Shown: one piece after another, positions 53,001-64,000 of the stretch
How the letters are laid out: every line of letters begins with the position of its first letter
Position numbering within the stretch: the stretch's first letter is position 1
Assembly: GCA_947561715.1 (NCBI GenBank)
Contig: OX387201.1
Span: 10,368,001-10,432,000 of the forward strand
DNA length: 64,000 nt
Reading direction: 5' to 3'
DNA from: Ascidia mentula
Lineage: Eukaryota > Chordata > Ascidiacea > Phlebobranchia > Ascidiidae
Position numbers and translations under genes: made by a program
Notes under the pieces: model-generated
The model's database searches: none
What the model saw: the letters and a program-made list of their open reading frames with translations, nothing else
What the model was told of the DNA's origin: nothing

Positions 53001-56000
53001 TGTCGACTATTGTACAAGGGTCACCCATACCCCCTATCCATTCTTCGCGGTGGTCAGCGCTAAGACAAATATTTACAAAGTTGCTTCGCCTTCTTGTCAG
53101 CCAGCCATCGGTTAAGATATTTCGCCACAAAGTTAGGCGCCAAGAACGTTCACATTTCCCGACGGTGTAATGGCAGGGATTTTGTGTGCGGACCACCCAA
53201 ACTAATGTGGGGAAGTCAGTAAAAGTAGCAATGTCAAGCCTGACTTGACGGGTTAATGAACACGTGACGAATGACGTACATATAATCAGCAAGTCGCAAA
53301 CTCCCAGTTACAGTTGGGAAGTGGTTTTGGCATTTTTGAATTTTCCGTCTTTGCCCGCGATTGCACTGGATTTAAAGGGCGCGATGACGTCAGCGTTTAA
53401 AAAACTGCAGAGCTCGGACGTGAAAACCGTGCACTGGTTGTTGAGGAGCAGAGAAGGGCGAGTTTCAGCCTCTCTCAAAGGCGACTGAGGAATGCGGCGA
53501 AGCCACAAATGTATCGGCATCTCGGTGGTGAGTATTGGGCGTACACAATCGTGCGCAGTACCAAGGCCCCATACAGAGACGAATTAATGGAGCGTTGCGT
53601 TAACAACACAATAAGCTCGAAATTTGCCACCTATTACTTCGGATTAATTTTTGTTGGAATCCTCTCGCCATGCACGGTCTATTGTCCAGAGAGGGCGCCA
53701 TACTGCGCCAATAGGCAACAAAACGGATGCTCGAAGCTGGCGGTGAACGAAACATGTGTTGAATCAAATCGCTGTGACGACCCCACGCCGATTGTAAGCA
53801 AAACACACACAAGGCGAATCGGTGTGCATCAGCGGGTGATTTGTCCCAACGACGCCAATAATTTGCACCAAACACGCACGGCGAGACCCGGCGTACGGGT
53901 TTGACCGCAAAACTTCACCGAATGGCAACTTACAGGAGATCGACCTGGAGTTTTGCCACCCGTTGGCAACGAACGAGCTTCCCACATCCCGTTTGCGGTG
54001 AGCAATATTTCACACACACTCGAGACGCCCGGGCGTTCATCACGTGACCTGATCAAAGCACCACCGCGCTATTGCTTCCTGCACGTGACACCGGAACGTT
54101 TGTCCCGGTGCAAAATGATGTCCTCCGACAAATCACGACGCGTATTTGCCTTTATGCAAATGTTCTTAGGTATTGTCTCTGTCTGTTCCCACACTCCAAG
54201 GTCCAGCAATGTCTGATTTGAACGGGCGAAATAGGCCATGACATCACCTTCAGATGCGTTGACATGTACAAGTTATAAAAAAAAGTCTTTAGAAAAAACA
54301 GACGTACAGCAAAACATACATAATTACGAAACTGTTTATCTGATGTTACTTTTTTGTGAAGTTTAACATACGGTTTTCTTTTCATAGATACTAAACGTAG
54401 GATCATCATGCATAGAATAATATTGCTAATGATTTTGATGGTTGGACCACTACGCACGGCGACAGCGAATGACGACGACAGCGCTGAGCTCGTGTCTCCG
54501 CAAATTCGATACGCAGCACAACCGAGCAATAACAACGATCCACGCACTGTCAGAAAGCTAGTGGATACCAGTTACCACCAACGGACAGAACACGAAGTGC
54601 ACGTTGACGTTCGCACACAAGAAGAGACAACGACTGGATCCAACTCGACGGAATGTGAATCGAATTGTACTGGAAGTTCCGCATGCGAAAGTTCGAGCTC
54701 CGGCGGCTGTTCCTCGCATTCATCGTGTGGCTCATCTTGCAATACGGGCTGTTCATGCGGATGTGGGTGTGGATGTTGCAATTGTGGTGGAGGTGGAGGA
54801 GGATCTTCTGACGTTTCGCTACTCCTTCATACATTGGACCGACTTTCACACGGCCCACCGGGTCAACAGGGCCCTCCGGGACTTCAAGGCCCCGCTGGAT
54901 TTTCAGGTATGCCTGGACCTCCGGGGAAGGCGGGTTACCCCGGAATTCAAGGACCGCCAGGCTTACAGGGCACTCCTGGGCCGCCAGGGTACGGTATGAA
55001 AGGAGACTGTGGGCCAAGGGGGCCAAAAGGTGAACCGGGCACGTCGGAAGTCGGCCGACCAGGACCGCCGGGTCCGCGGGGACCACCTGGAAAAATTGAC
55101 TACGAAGAATTTCGTGACTCCCCTATCATAGTGAATGGTCGTCCAGGCCAGAGCGGAGAAAAAGGGATGCAAGGTGAGAAGGGGATGACTGGGACGCCAG
55201 GACCAAGAGGCCCACCCGGACTGTCGTCTAGCGACATTGAAACAGTAAAAGTAACGAGAGAAGTCGCAGGTCCACGTGGCCCGAAAGGGGAACCGGGACT
55301 TGGTGTTGTTGGCCCCCCAGGACCACCTGGAACCCCGGGCCAGGACGGTATTGACGGTTTGCCGGGCGAAAGTATCAAAGGCGAACCTGGCATTCGCGGA
55401 GAATCAGGTGTCGGACTTTCGGGACCACCAGGACCCCAAGGCCCACCGGGACGTGCTGTTGAGGGCAAAAAAGGCGAAAGTGGACAAGACGGACAACCTG
55501 GTACTCCCGGGACACGGGGACCACCGGGCCCTCCTGGTCCACCCGCGACCCCAAACCGTCGTAATGACAACGATGGCTTGCTAAATGGTGAAGGCGGCGG
55601 ACAAGGAGAAGTTGGCCTTACCGGACCAGAAGGACCGCAAGGGCCACCAGGCATGAAAGGACCTCCAGGGATGAAGGGAGAAAAGGGAATGAGCGGAGAG
55701 TCGGGTAGTAATGGAAGACGTGGACCACCAGGATATGGTAGAAGGGGAATAAAGGGTGATGTAGGGTTACCAGGGCCTTCAATCAAAGGCGAGCCAGGAC
55801 CACCTGGTCCTCCGGGGCCACCAGGTCGTTCAACCCATTCCCGTACCACTGCAACGAGTAGCACGGCTACTACGGGTACAGCTTGTTGCAACCGAGAAAA
55901 AGTAGCATTCATGGCCGGACTTTCTCGAAACTTCCACGGCAATAACCAGGGCATTTGTTTCGATCACGTGGTTACAAATATAGGTGGCGCTTACCGTTCG

Positions 56001-59000
56001 TCCACCGGTTGTTTTGTGGTTCCCGCCGCAGGCCTCTACGTATTCCACGTCAACATACTTCGATGTAGAAGCAGCGGACCACTGTACGTCCACCTAATGC
56101 GTAACGGTGATATGGTGAGCTCAGCGACCAACCAGGATTCGCGTTTTGAGACAACGTCATCGACCGCAGTTCTACAACTTCGCCGAGGCGACGTGATTTG
56201 GGTGAGACTGCGACAAGGCACCGCGTACGGCCACAGCCCATCTCACTACACCACGTTCTCCGGCTACTCAGTACAGCTCGACGAGGCTGTGGACTTGAAT
56301 GCGGCTTTCTCGCAACAACGTTACAGGATAGGCGTCAGCTACTCGTTATACAAAGGTGCCACATCGAAGTTGTTAACAGCAGAGGAGGCGGCACGCATCA
56401 GGTCGATGGGCAATTCCATGAGTGCCATGCCCGGCAATGATTGATCTTAACGTCTGACGTCATCGCGGGAGTTGCTTCTCCCAATCAGCTTGGGAACTGA
56501 CGTCAGCGCGCCGCCACCTCGTCGTTGATCGACGTCTTGTGCAGGCGCAGGTTCATGGTTCGAGCACCACTTGCCATTAAGGATCTTCATATGTCATACG
56601 GCATTAATTTTGACATAGTGCCATTTATTATCGTCGCAAAACGCCTTTTCGGTGCATTAATCGTATTAAACATTGCAACTATCAAGTTCATAAGTATTAA
56701 GCAGCCTTTCTTGTATTCATCGCTTTTCTACGACCATCAAACTTATCAAGAGTAAATTTTTGTTGTGATTCTGTTTTATCATAGTCTTTGGTATATTTAT
56801 TTTTTGTGTCGGTTTTGCTGTCGCATTTTGCATGTGGGTAAAGTAGATTTGCTGGACTCACCAAGGTGTTTCGTCGTATTTTCTTTTATAAAGAGCGAAT
56901 TAAAACGCAATAAAGAATATTGAAATACACTGGATATTTATGGATTTAACACAAACCCCACCGCGGCCCGCTTGGTTGCATCTCTCGGGGCGTGACCTAT
57001 AAGGTCGTGACATTTAATTACCTTTCCCTTATTACAACGCCAAAGATATATGAGGCATGTTAGGCAACAGCGTACTGTACACAGCAGAAGCACGCCTCGT
57101 CTGTGCGTTAGCTTTTAACAGCTGTAACACGTTCAGTCCTTAATCTAGGACGTATGAGAAATCAGCGAATATATTCCCGTACCGGTCGAATACCACATCG
57201 AAATCCCGGGCTTTGATGTCGTATTAAAGGAGCTTTTTACCCCAAAAGGGGTGGCATTCAATTTACCCGCGCACGGGAATTAACCGCAGGTTCGCTTGGT
57301 CGATAATAAATTGGATCTATTTTAAGCTGGGATGCGGGCGCGTCAATCAGAGTGAAGGTTAAATGAATATTCGCGAGGTGGGGCGAAAAATCAATGCCCA
57401 GGATTGCTGTAAGTGGTTTTGTGGCCTGGTGCTGGCCCGCCCAATGCAACGTGGTTGGCTGCAATCCTATTACTAAGGAAGCGAAATATATAACTATCCC
57501 CAAATATCCATTACAGATCGGCAGGAAGACGTTTCCTGTACTATAAATTTTTACTTAGGAAAAATGTCATCAACAAGAAGAAAAATGTAGTCCGTAAGTC
57601 CTTTCTGGTGGATCCATGCCAAAGCTGATCTCACAAACACAAGAAGGAATATTGATGAGCGGCATAACCTAATATGGTTAAACAGGGACCACATATCGGT
57701 TGTTTACTGACTAATGCTCACGTAATACGCTTCTATCTGATAAACGCAGCAGGATTTCAAATCTAGGCGGGACATTGATTCTCGACCCGATAAACCGAAC
57801 GTGCTGCATTGCATGTTTTGGCGACAGATTGATTTCAGTGGTTTTTCGTTAAAACGCTGTTTACCTGTCGTACTGGGTGGCATTAAACAACGCATTTCGC
57901 AGTACGGCCATTACATGCTTGCTTAGTTGCTATTCCGTACTCAGGAACAGGAAAATTGGTTTCATAGCAGATTTCCTGTATTATTGTTAATATTCCCAAC
58001 ACATAGATGGGACACACAATATAAAAATGATAGCAGCACGAATTTGCAAACCAAAAAACATCCGCAAAATTGTATAAAAGTTAGTGTTTTGCTGATTCTA
58101 AACCTTATTTTTAAATGGCCATGCTAGCAAAACAAGCCGGTTTTTGACGTATATAAAGCAACTACCAACAAGTCAGTACATTACGATCTAAGTTACGGAG
58201 TTGTATTCAGGCTTATACGACGAGTTCGCCCCATTTCAACTTTACTCTTGAGATGAAAAAGATAACGTCAAACTATCGGCTTGTTGTGGGAACGATTTGA
58301 GACTTATGGGTATCGCGCAACTCATCTTAAATGTGACCTAGAGCATTAGAGATCATCTTAACGCGATGTTGTCGTGGATTTATATACGATGCGGCATCTA
58401 ATTTATGTATCGTTTGTTCCACAAAAGTATACTGATACTATAATGGAGGAAAATGTTACATTAAAATGCTGGAAACGACCTATCTTCTATAGAAGTAGAT
58501 CAGAAAATTAATGCCGATTTGGGCAGTCGAGGCGGCATAGATAGCAACTCAAGTAAATCAAGTCGTCTTTACCAGAACATGCAGTGAAACGGTCATTTGG
58601 TCCAGCTTACGAACAAAAGGTGATCTTCATAAACTAATATTCTTGTTTCAAAACCGACTAAAACAATTAATAAATCGTTTTTCGAGCAAGATGATATGAC
58701 AAGTCAAGTGTTTTGAAATTCTCATACAAATTATCCGGGATATGTCGACGAAATCCAACAGTACTTTGCATCCCAAACTAATACCATCTATACATCACAT
58801 ATCCCCCGACACTGTAATTTCCCCCAAATAATGTACACCTATTGTTTGATGTGGACAAGCTAGGACAAAAACCTACCTTGCCGAGTGCTAGTTGTTCGTG
58901 TAGCGCAAGATAGCCGGGTTGAAGAGTTCCGGCAACAGGTATCTGGTGTTCGCCGCACGCAACTCGTCCATCCTTCGTCAGGAGAGGCACCCATGCGTGA

Positions 59001-62000
59001 CCGACTGCAGAGGAACAAGGGACGTTTTGTGTAGCCAGGGTTAATGGACTTGCGGTGTTAGCTGAGCTGAGCGATTTGCTCAAAGGTAATCTCTACGTCA
59101 CTGCACGGAGGATTAAGTGATTCCGTTAACGTATAAACAACACCTTACAACACAGGTGACTTATCAAGATTCTGTAGCAAAATTTCGAACATAAAGATTG
59201 CGATTTGAATGGTGATGTAATTAAAATGCATACGGGACGTAATCCCCACATGGAATGAAAACTTTCCAAGAAAACGATACGCAGTTGGACAGGTTTGTTG
59301 TGTTATCACTTAATACATAATTTTGGTTCGGTAATAGGATTTCCACGCAGTGGTTAAATATAATTCTATATAACCAACAAAACAAGTTGCCCGGAGGCTT
59401 CAGTCATATCGCATGATATGGAATTGCTCTGTGTCTCAACCAAGTGGCCACTTACTTTCCATCTGCACGGAGTCTTTCTTTTTGGTGTTGGTATCGACAA
59501 CCACGTGGTAGAATGAGAAGAGAATATGATGTCCGTGGTGGAGTTGCGTAGGAAGGGAAAGTTTCCACTGGAAAGAACAACACGTTGAATTTTAGTCAGG
59601 GTAGTTTAAGTATTATTGAGTCGCAATGAAAATGTGAAACTTTGAACCCACTATTGTCACAATATAGAGCAGAGCGCAGAATCTCTATAGTAGTGATTTT
59701 TAAACGTTTTAGGGTGAAGGAAGACTTGGATCTTCCACATTCGTTTACGTCACAACAAATTTCAGCGTTAATTCAGCTGCAGTATTTTGAAAAAACGCTA
59801 TATACAATACGGTAGTCACTTTCAAAACAGGCAGTACAGTAATAATTATATAGCGTATCAGCACATTTATATTACGTTCTCATATTTGCGATTTTACAAA
59901 ACATAGCCACAACTTTCCATAAATTTTTGTTAATTTATGAAACTTTCACACAAAAATCCGCCTCTATTGCCTTAACGCAGCAATGAAAGAAAAGTAAACG
60001 ATACTAAAGAGTTTCTGTCACATGATCAAATATGAGGAATGCAAACTATTTATGGAAAGTCATTTTTACAAACCTCTTCGTAAAACTCTGGTCGTTCATG
60101 GTGGTGAAGAACAGCTGCTGACACGCGTGTGGCGAAGGCACCGATTCCTGGAGGTCCCGGGCGTTTGTAAAATGATTTGAGCGGTTGAGCACCCTCGGTA
60201 TCCGAATCTCTAAACTCAGCCATGACTGCAATATTGCGAGCCTGGAGGAATGTACATGACGTCAGCACATAGTGTTACATTTATTTGGAACAAAATTCAC
60301 AGTTTAGGTTTGCCCCGGCTCCAGAAACGCGCAAAGTTTGGATCTCACCTTAGCGAAAGTCTTTTGATTGTCGTAGTTAAGCGCCTTGGGGTAAACATAA
60401 CAGTGGTTGGTGTATTCCATGTTGGGATGGTGATCTGCGGGGGAATTCTTGAGAAATTCGTCGACCTCCATAACAGGTTCTGTTCCGCCACTGTTTAGTT
60501 TATTCGAAGACGGAGATGACGACGGTGCGTATGGTTTGACAGGGACGAGCGATGACGTCAGTATGTCTGTTAGAGGCCCATGTAAATGGGGCGGTTAGCG
60601 TCTGTTTCTTCATTCAGTGCAGGAATATGTTAGAAATATATAAAAATCTTTAAATACTAAAGGTGTTCAAAATTATTTTGTATACCCGTGTCAAAAGTAT
60701 GCAGTTTAAGCAAAAGTTTTTTTTTGCTTCTACTCGTGTAGAATGAAAACAAGAATTTTCTTTTCACTTAAACGGGTACATCCGATGAGTGAAGTAAAAG
60801 ATAATGGTAACTTACTTGGAAGATCGGTAGGAACTGGATCAATGCAAAGCCGTAACTCACAATCGATATATTCCAGTTTCGCCAATTTCTCCGGCCTAAA
60901 AACAAAATTGCACAGGATGACATTTATCGACATCTGGAAAGGATGAGGAGTTTAAACCGATTGCTAGACATGCCCATAAATATTTCATCATTGTCAGGTC
61001 AACATAAAACGGACCGACTGAACTCGATTTTTTTTTATTTTCTGCACGTTAAAATACCTTCTGAAGTCGGACAGGAATTTAAGCAGATCCTCTTCGGCGA
61101 GTTTCGATGATTCTTGTTTGTAAATTGCTTCAAACCCGTTCTGATTGAGGTTGCCTTGATTGTCATGAAACAGTGGCCTGAAAGAAGTGTTGCAATTAAC
61201 ACACAAATGCCCGCAAATACAAAACCTGTCAAATCAGTCGACAATAATTCACATGCTCAAGTTTTGTAAAAGAACAGTTTGATGCGTTCAAGAAAATCAC
61301 GCGTGGCAGAGATGAAAAATTTATCAAAATACATTTAGCGTGTGTCATAATAAATATATGGGTACTTTGGTCTTCAGTACCGATATCAATACAATAAGTA
61401 TCATTATCAAACTACCAAGATATCTCGTCAGTTCACCCACACTTACTTAGCAGTCCATGCGAAGGGCATACGGTATTGACCCAACCTCTGACAAGCCACT
61501 TTCGCATGTTTTAGCACCTGAAGACAAGAATGAAACTTAAAACTGTTCAAACAAACGAATGAGTCTTTGCAGACCGTATGAAGTCTTTAGTATACATAGT
61601 AAAAGTGGTTTAGACGTCTCTGTGAGGAAAAGCAAGGGACTTCAGTCATAACAACACGTCATACTCGGCCTGAGCAGTTTCACATATGAAGGGTTTTGTA
61701 TGAACAACCGCCCACGTCCATATCGACAAATATTAAATGTGGTCGAGTCGCAACTATTGGAACCAAAAGTGATATAAAGGATTTATGTACTGTGCAAATT
61801 TAACCCTACAGCAAGACTAGTTGCTGTATTTAATTTTTCCCTTGTAAGCCATGTACTGATATACGGCTCTTGTGTATTTTTTGTAACATAAAAAGTGAAC
61901 GTAGAACGTAGTAAAACAGATAGTTAGGGGTAAAAACCCACTTTCATTGCGGTCTTGTGGTTGTCGCTGTCGAACTTCATGTAGGGTTGGGCGCAAGATT

Positions 62001-64000
62001 TGATGCTGCCCTGAAGAACTTTCTCGATTTTCGCCACGAGGTATATGTCCCTGTGCGACTTCGTTACAGAAAAAATTCCCTGAAAATTGACAAACGTTTT
62101 TTTTAAAGGTTTGTAATGAAGGTGTTTTACGGTTATACCGCAATCAAACAATTAAACCACAAGTTACCACATTTTTCCCATCAATGATACACAGAAATTT
62201 TGAACATGTTAATGAAATGCATTTCCATATACCTACAAGAACATCCCTACAGATCACGTTGTTAACACAATGTTAAAATCACACATCTTTATATTGGACC
62301 ACAGGACAATAGAGTAACTAAATGTGTAATATGTAATATTATTTTGGACTTGCTTGGTAGCTGTAGAGGGGTCTGGCCCTCGGTTAGGCATTGTTTATTT
62401 GTCTGCGACAGCTAATTACTTTATTTGGTGTATAATGGAGCAACAAACCTCTGATTTACGTCAGCAGATTTTATTTTGTTTTGAAAAATCGATTTCGCTA
62501 ATGTAGGTTACCATGATATTATTTTGCATGTAGTTGTTGCTCTGTCTCGTAACATGTAGATTTGTGTTTTAATTACGAACCTGCTTGGGGAAGGAGACCC
62601 ACATGGAATCAACCTTTTGTAGCGAAGGTTCACCAACTTTGGGTTCTTCCGACAAGTTAGATGTTCGTTTACCACTGGTGGAAGATCGATCAGGGATCAT
62701 CCGACGAACCTGCCATGATAGAACAGATGTAGTTTGAGGGTTCAATTGTACCGTGACAGTTGGAGTTAACAATATACAAGAAGAACAGGGCATTCGAAAC
62801 CACTATACAGCTTAACTTGTTGGCAAATGAGTTTTATTGCGCGTAGCTTTAATATTTTACCACACAAGAATGATATTATGAGGTTACAATGTCAGGACAT
62901 CCCTGAATAAACAACATAAAAACAATGTCGCAAAATTTAAGTTCATGATTTCAAAACCTTCATTTTCTTACCAGCGTATGGTTGAGGTCGACATGCAAGT
63001 CCGCCGATATTTTCCTCCCTTCCGCCACGTCATAAAGAGCCAGTGTGACGAAGAAGGGCTCAACCTAATTTAAAAAACAACAATTTGGGGGCATGTTATG
63101 ACCAGAAAGGCATCCAAAACACAAGTCATTGTTTGTACTCACGTTGGTGATAGGTTCTTCTGCCCCATCGATTACGACACCTCGAACAGAGAAGGAAATA
63201 CTCTTGCATGCAACCATCAACCGCGCACACGGCTTAAGAATAGTTGGAGGTGAAACTTCTGGGGTCTTCGCCTTATTAGAGGAATTCTGTCAAGATAAAT
63301 ATTTACATGAATTAAATCCAGGGGTGATTTGGTGAAAACAATGCCGATCAATTGACTGTGTCGGCGCACAACTAAATGCACATTTTAGTGTTTATTGTAT
63401 AAATAATGTAGTAACTTTAACATTCCCAACGCTTCCGAAGCAGTCACTTGGAAACAAACATAAAAATGAAGAAATGACTTGTGTCATCAAAGGAAAATCA
63501 GGTCAGAAATTTTGATAATATATTTAGTTGTGACATAATGCATGGAACAACCCATGACTAGATGTGGCAGGAATAGAAAAAGTGTCTGTGGCCTATAAAT
63601 AAGCCAGTGTGCGCATTTAGAAGTTTAGCTGCTGATAATGTTCACATACTCTGTAGGGGTTCCAATTTAAGTGCAATTACCGCATATCTCCACGCCGCAT
63701 GTATGCACGGGAGTTTATCAAAACTTTTTGTCAAAACATCCTAATCGCCATGATTTTGACATTTTAATTATTCACGCGACTTCATCACAAAGGCCATTTT
63801 TTAAAAGCAATTCTTTCCCATGTCCGTACTGATCACAAAGTAAGTGGAATGAGATATTGTTGACTTCAACACACCTTCACATATCGATTCTGGAAGTCGG
63901 GAAAGATCCTGAAAACATTTTGTCTTCCTTCTCTGCGCGCCAAGGAATTTTTCTGGTCGGTTTCTCGCGCATATTTCACAAGCTCGGGATGCATTGTACT
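23070..64000 (-). CDS. DOCK9/10/11-like: DOCK9/10/11-type (zizimin, DOCK-D) Rho-family GEF; N-terminus outside window
   Basis: Atypical GEF that loads Cdc42/Rac through its DHR2 domain; DHR1 binds phosphoinositides. Exons in coding order: >64000-63875, 63286-63143, 63064-62972, 62709-62581, 62079-61942, 61517-61447, 61177-61058, 60895-60816, 60566-60349, 60241-60074, 59567-59456, 59004-58877, 45401-45234, 45109-44921, 44560-44403, 44180-44081, 43845-43708, 43019-42914, 42520-42461, 41388-41236, 40578-40452, 40183-40027, 39823-39717, 39572-39394, 39157-39101, 37444-37323, 36875-36738, 36199-36017, 34729-34616, 29373-29158, 28798-28741, 27660-27551, 27291-27169, 26768-26613, 25630-25526, 25208-24998, 24512-24322, 24148-24048, 23657-23519, 23219-23070. 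DOCK-D signatures: '[14 protein letters not shown]', '[10 protein letters not shown]', '[10 protein letters not shown]'-like '[10 protein letters not shown]', '[17 protein letters not shown]', '[18 protein letters not shown]'. The nucleotide-sensor region '[20 protein letters not shown]' is kept, and the end 'ASVV' resembles the vertebrate 'SSVV' tail. About 1780 codons are present. Two joints do not close in phase (42914 to 42520 and 39101 to 37444), so a small exon is probably missed at each. Confidence 0.95.
23519..29373 (-). other. DHR2 (GEF catalytic) domain exons of DOCK
   Basis: Ten exons from 29373 to 23519 encode DHR2. Landmarks are '[20 protein letters not shown]', '[19 protein letters not shown]', '[16 protein letters not shown]', '[20 protein letters not shown]', '[13 protein letters not shown]', 'KRKTILT' and '[10 protein letters not shown]'. 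The conserved Val of the 'GSVNVQVNAGP' loop is the position known in DOCK9 as the nucleotide sensor. Confidence 0.92.
31588..31787 (+). CDS. Possible small exon or ORF, acidic helical peptide (unrecognised)
   Basis: ATG at 31588 opens a 67-codon frame with an acidic helical stretch, '[18 protein letters not shown]', then '[15 protein letters not shown]'. Possible splice donors are CAG|GTTCGT near 31737 (phase 0) and GAG|GTGACC at 31787 (phase 2). The phase-0 donor would fit an acceptor at 32368 (TCATGCAG) leading into the Ser-rich ORF downstream, so this may be the first exon of that nested gene. The product is not recognised and the whole assignment is tentative. Confidence 0.3.
32363..33202 (+). 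CDS. Ser-rich disordered protein, nested in a DOCK intron
   Basis: A 279-codon uninterrupted frame starts at ATG 32363 and is followed by AATAAA at about 33451. Composition is low complexity: Ser, Arg, Lys and Asn rich, with repeated 'RxxS' and 'SP' phosphorylation-like sites ('RASFSS', 'RKLSNRGSS', 'RTSPRM', 'SPARRVS', '[10 protein letters not shown]', '[12 protein letters not shown]'). There is no membrane segment and no recognised domain. GC content is clearly higher than in the surrounding intron, as expected of coding sequence. It lies antisense within the DOCK intron 34615-29374. The start may instead be the splice acceptor at 32368, adding upstream exon 31588-31737. It could be a cytoskeletal or kinase-adaptor protein; no function is claimed. 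Confidence 0.55.
   Translation: MQKSRLKGFAPQESTIQEDAVRSASPALSDASSNDHSGKRASFSSGGLKSTFRNAHSTIKRKLSNRGSSSSQRTSPRMVKREQKRGSEDFERHDKSETSSLNSEVFAKEEAVNGVAERKDSGMDYPLPMAYDQHRDSAGSSGSGSRLSVALSGKPPISPGKMGIRLRSSTVSTHNDHVITPPVVIDGEVKRDYQYVSPARRVSNSHKGDNKGGIFRSSSFAKILGRQENGSPDRSRHSSREESPLKALYKATVLGESNNKENQNNHNNAALLRMYKCTT
33451..33456 (+). terminator. Poly(A) signal AATAAA of the nested Ser-rich ORF
   Basis: AATAAA lies 249 bp after the ORF stop, on the same strand, and supports the ORF being a transcribed gene. Confidence 0.5.
34166..34298. repeat. 133-bp foldback with 42-bp inverted arms
   Basis: Arms 34166-34207 and 34257-34298 are reverse complements over 42 bp with a single mismatch, separated by a 49-bp loop. 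Each arm contains GAGTCGTCTGTTTAACGTTT or, with the one change, its complement. The loop holds a smaller 7-bp palindrome (CGCTTAT...ATAAGCG near 34237-34254). No clear target duplication flanks it. It may be a foldback MITE or the source of a long hairpin RNA. Confidence 0.8.
37445..39100. other. DOCK intronic stretch (1.65 kb), probably hiding one small exon
   Basis: The flanking DOCK exons end in phase 2 and begin in phase 1, so an intervening exon is expected here. Vertebrate DOCK9 has a low-conservation segment at this point. A weak candidate is a 27-base open segment around 38760-38786 (minus; 'WEFSDED'), but its phase does not close the joint. A basic plus-strand ORF at 38400-38633 is unsupported. 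Confidence 0.35.
54408..56444 (+). CDS. Secreted collagen-like C1q-domain protein, intronless, nested in DOCK
   Basis: A single 678-codon ORF, ATG at 54408 to TGA. Residues 1-20 are a hydrophobic signal peptide ('[10 protein letters not shown]'). Residues 83-126 are an unusual Cys-rich cluster, ending in runs of Cys-Gly and a Gly7 stretch. A triple-helical region of Gly-X-Y repeats runs from about 149 to 475 with several short breaks (for example around '[16 protein letters not shown]' and '[14 protein letters not shown]'). The C1q/TNF-like globular domain is at about 498-624 ('[12 protein letters not shown]', '[16 protein letters not shown]', 'RGDVIWVRL', 'FSGYSVQL'). A 54-residue tail follows. 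The family forms trimers, assembling by collagen stalk and recognition head, in innate immunity or extracellular matrix. AATAAA at about 56909 is a likely poly(A) signal. A TTTTCATAG just upstream (54383-54391) could be a 5' UTR acceptor. The gene runs opposite to the host DOCK gene. Confidence 0.93.
   Translation: MHRIILLMILMVGPLRTATANDDDSAELVSPQIRYAAQPSNNNDPRTVRKLVDTSYHQRTEHEVHVDVRTQEETTTGSNSTECESNCTGSSACESSSSGGCSSHSSCGSSCNTGCSCGCGCGCCNCGGGGGGSSDVSLLLHTLDRLSHGPPGQQGPPGLQGPAGFSGMPGPPGKAGYPGIQGPPGLQGTPGPPGYGMKGDCGPRGPKGEPGTSEVGRPGPPGPRGPPGKIDYEEFRDSPIIVNGRPGQSGEKGMQGEKGMTGTPGPRGPPGLSSSDIETVKVTREVAGPRGPKGEPGLGVVGPPGPPGTPGQDGIDGLPGESIKGEPGIRGESGVGLSGPPGPQGPPGRAVEGKKGESGQDGQPGTPGTRGPPGPPGPPATPNRRNDNDGLLNGEGGGQGEVGLTGPEGPQGPPGMKGPPGMKGEKGMSGESGSNGRRGPPGYGRRGIKGDVGLPGPSIKGEPGPPGPPGPPGRSTHSRTTATSSTATTGTACCNREKVAFMAGLSRNFHGNNQGICFDHVVTNIGGAYRSSTGCFVVPAAGLYVFHVNILRCRSSGPLYVHLMRNGDMVSSATNQDSRFETTSSTAVLQLRRGDVIWVRLRQGTAYGHSPSHYTTFSGYSVQLDEAVDLNAAFSQQRYRIGVSYSLYKGATSKLLTAEEAARIRSMGNSMSAMPGND
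56909..56914 (+). terminator. Poly(A) signal AATAAA of the collagen-C1q gene
   Basis: AATAAA lies about 465 bp past the stop codon on the coding strand; it is the nearest canonical signal I noticed. Confidence 0.5.
58877..60566 (-). other. DHR1 (C2-like, phosphoinositide-binding) domain exons of DOCK
   Basis: Four exons (60566-60349, 60241-60074, 59567-59456, 59004-58877) encode the DHR1 core. Landmarks are '[20 protein letters not shown]', '[14 protein letters not shown]', '[15 protein letters not shown]', '[20 protein letters not shown]' and 'GHAWVPLL', which follow vertebrate DOCK9 in order. Confidence 0.9.

Larger units (their letters stand above)
45402..58876. other. 13.5-kb DOCK intron hosting the collagen-C1q gene
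   Basis: Far larger than the other DOCK introns. Apart from the nested gene at 54408-56444 and its flanks, the many ORFs of 60-130 codons (e.g. 45840, 49673, 51089, 53509) have no recognised domain, so I treat them as chance. No rRNA, tRNA or recognisable transposon was seen. Confidence 0.5.

Noticed and set aside
53509-53904. 131-codon Cys-containing ORF upstream of the C1q gene
   Set aside because: No signal peptide or domain at its start and overlapping open frames on the minus strand; probably CpG-rich noise, though a 5' exon cannot be excluded.
54550-55086. Minus-strand ORF of 178 codons and a plus-strand ORF in another frame over the same DNA
   Set aside because: Shadow frames of the Cys-rich and collagen part of the C1q gene.
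55100-55954. 284-codon minus-strand ORF rich in Pro and Gly
   Set aside because: It is the antisense of the collagen Gly-X-Y repeats (GGN/CCN codons stay open on both strands); no independent signal.
1-64000. Retrovirus-like, Polinton or CRISPR structures
   Set aside because: I saw no long terminal repeats, no reverse transcriptase, integrase or capsid-like ORFs, and no regularly spaced repeat array.

Overview
The window is animal nuclear DNA: AT-rich, with many short introns that have GT/AG ends and nuclear protein genes of bilaterian type. Short introns (often 60-400 bp), tight packing and genes nested in introns suggest a compact invertebrate deuterostome, most likely an ascidian tunicate. 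That is inference; no marker in the window fixes the species.

Layout. (1) 39-9186 (+): 33 exons of adenylate kinase 9 (AK9), running to its stop; the N-terminus lies left of the window. (2) 9873-13129 (+): EME1, the partner subunit of the MUS81 nuclease. Its first coding exon is split by a 1584-bp DNA transposon (10578-12161) flanked by a perfect 8-bp target duplication. (3) 13866-17057 (+): a seven-exon class A GPCR with a very long second extracellular loop. (4) 18394-21698 (-): glycogenin, ten exons, all key catalytic residues kept, and two tandem glycogen-synthase-binding motifs instead of one. (5) 23070 to beyond 64000 (-): a DOCK9/10/11 (zizimin, DOCK-D) guanine nucleotide exchange factor with DHR1 and DHR2 domains in about 40 exons; only its N-terminus is outside the window.

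The DOCK introns hold other features on the opposite strand. An intronless collagen-C1q gene (54408-56444) sits in a 13.5-kb intron. A Ser-rich, disordered, apparently intronless ORF (32363-33202) with its own poly(A) signal sits in a 5.2-kb intron, which also carries a 133-bp foldback with 42-bp arms. Two degenerate tRNA-type promoter pairs suggest SINE heads. I saw no retrovirus-like element, CRISPR array, rRNA gene or intact tRNA gene.

The genes do not form one pathway: AK9 (nucleotide phosphotransfer), EME1 (recombination repair), GPCR (signalling), glycogenin (glycogen priming), DOCK (Cdc42/Rac activation) and C1q-like (secreted recognition protein) look like ordinary neighbours. The strongest observations are the young transposon insertion that interrupts EME1, the doubled glycogenin tail motif, and the genes nested in DOCK. 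Exon borders were read by eye from splice signals, reading phase and remembered family sequence. The AK9, glycogenin and GPCR models each close in phase across all exons; the DOCK model has two unresolved joints, noted below.
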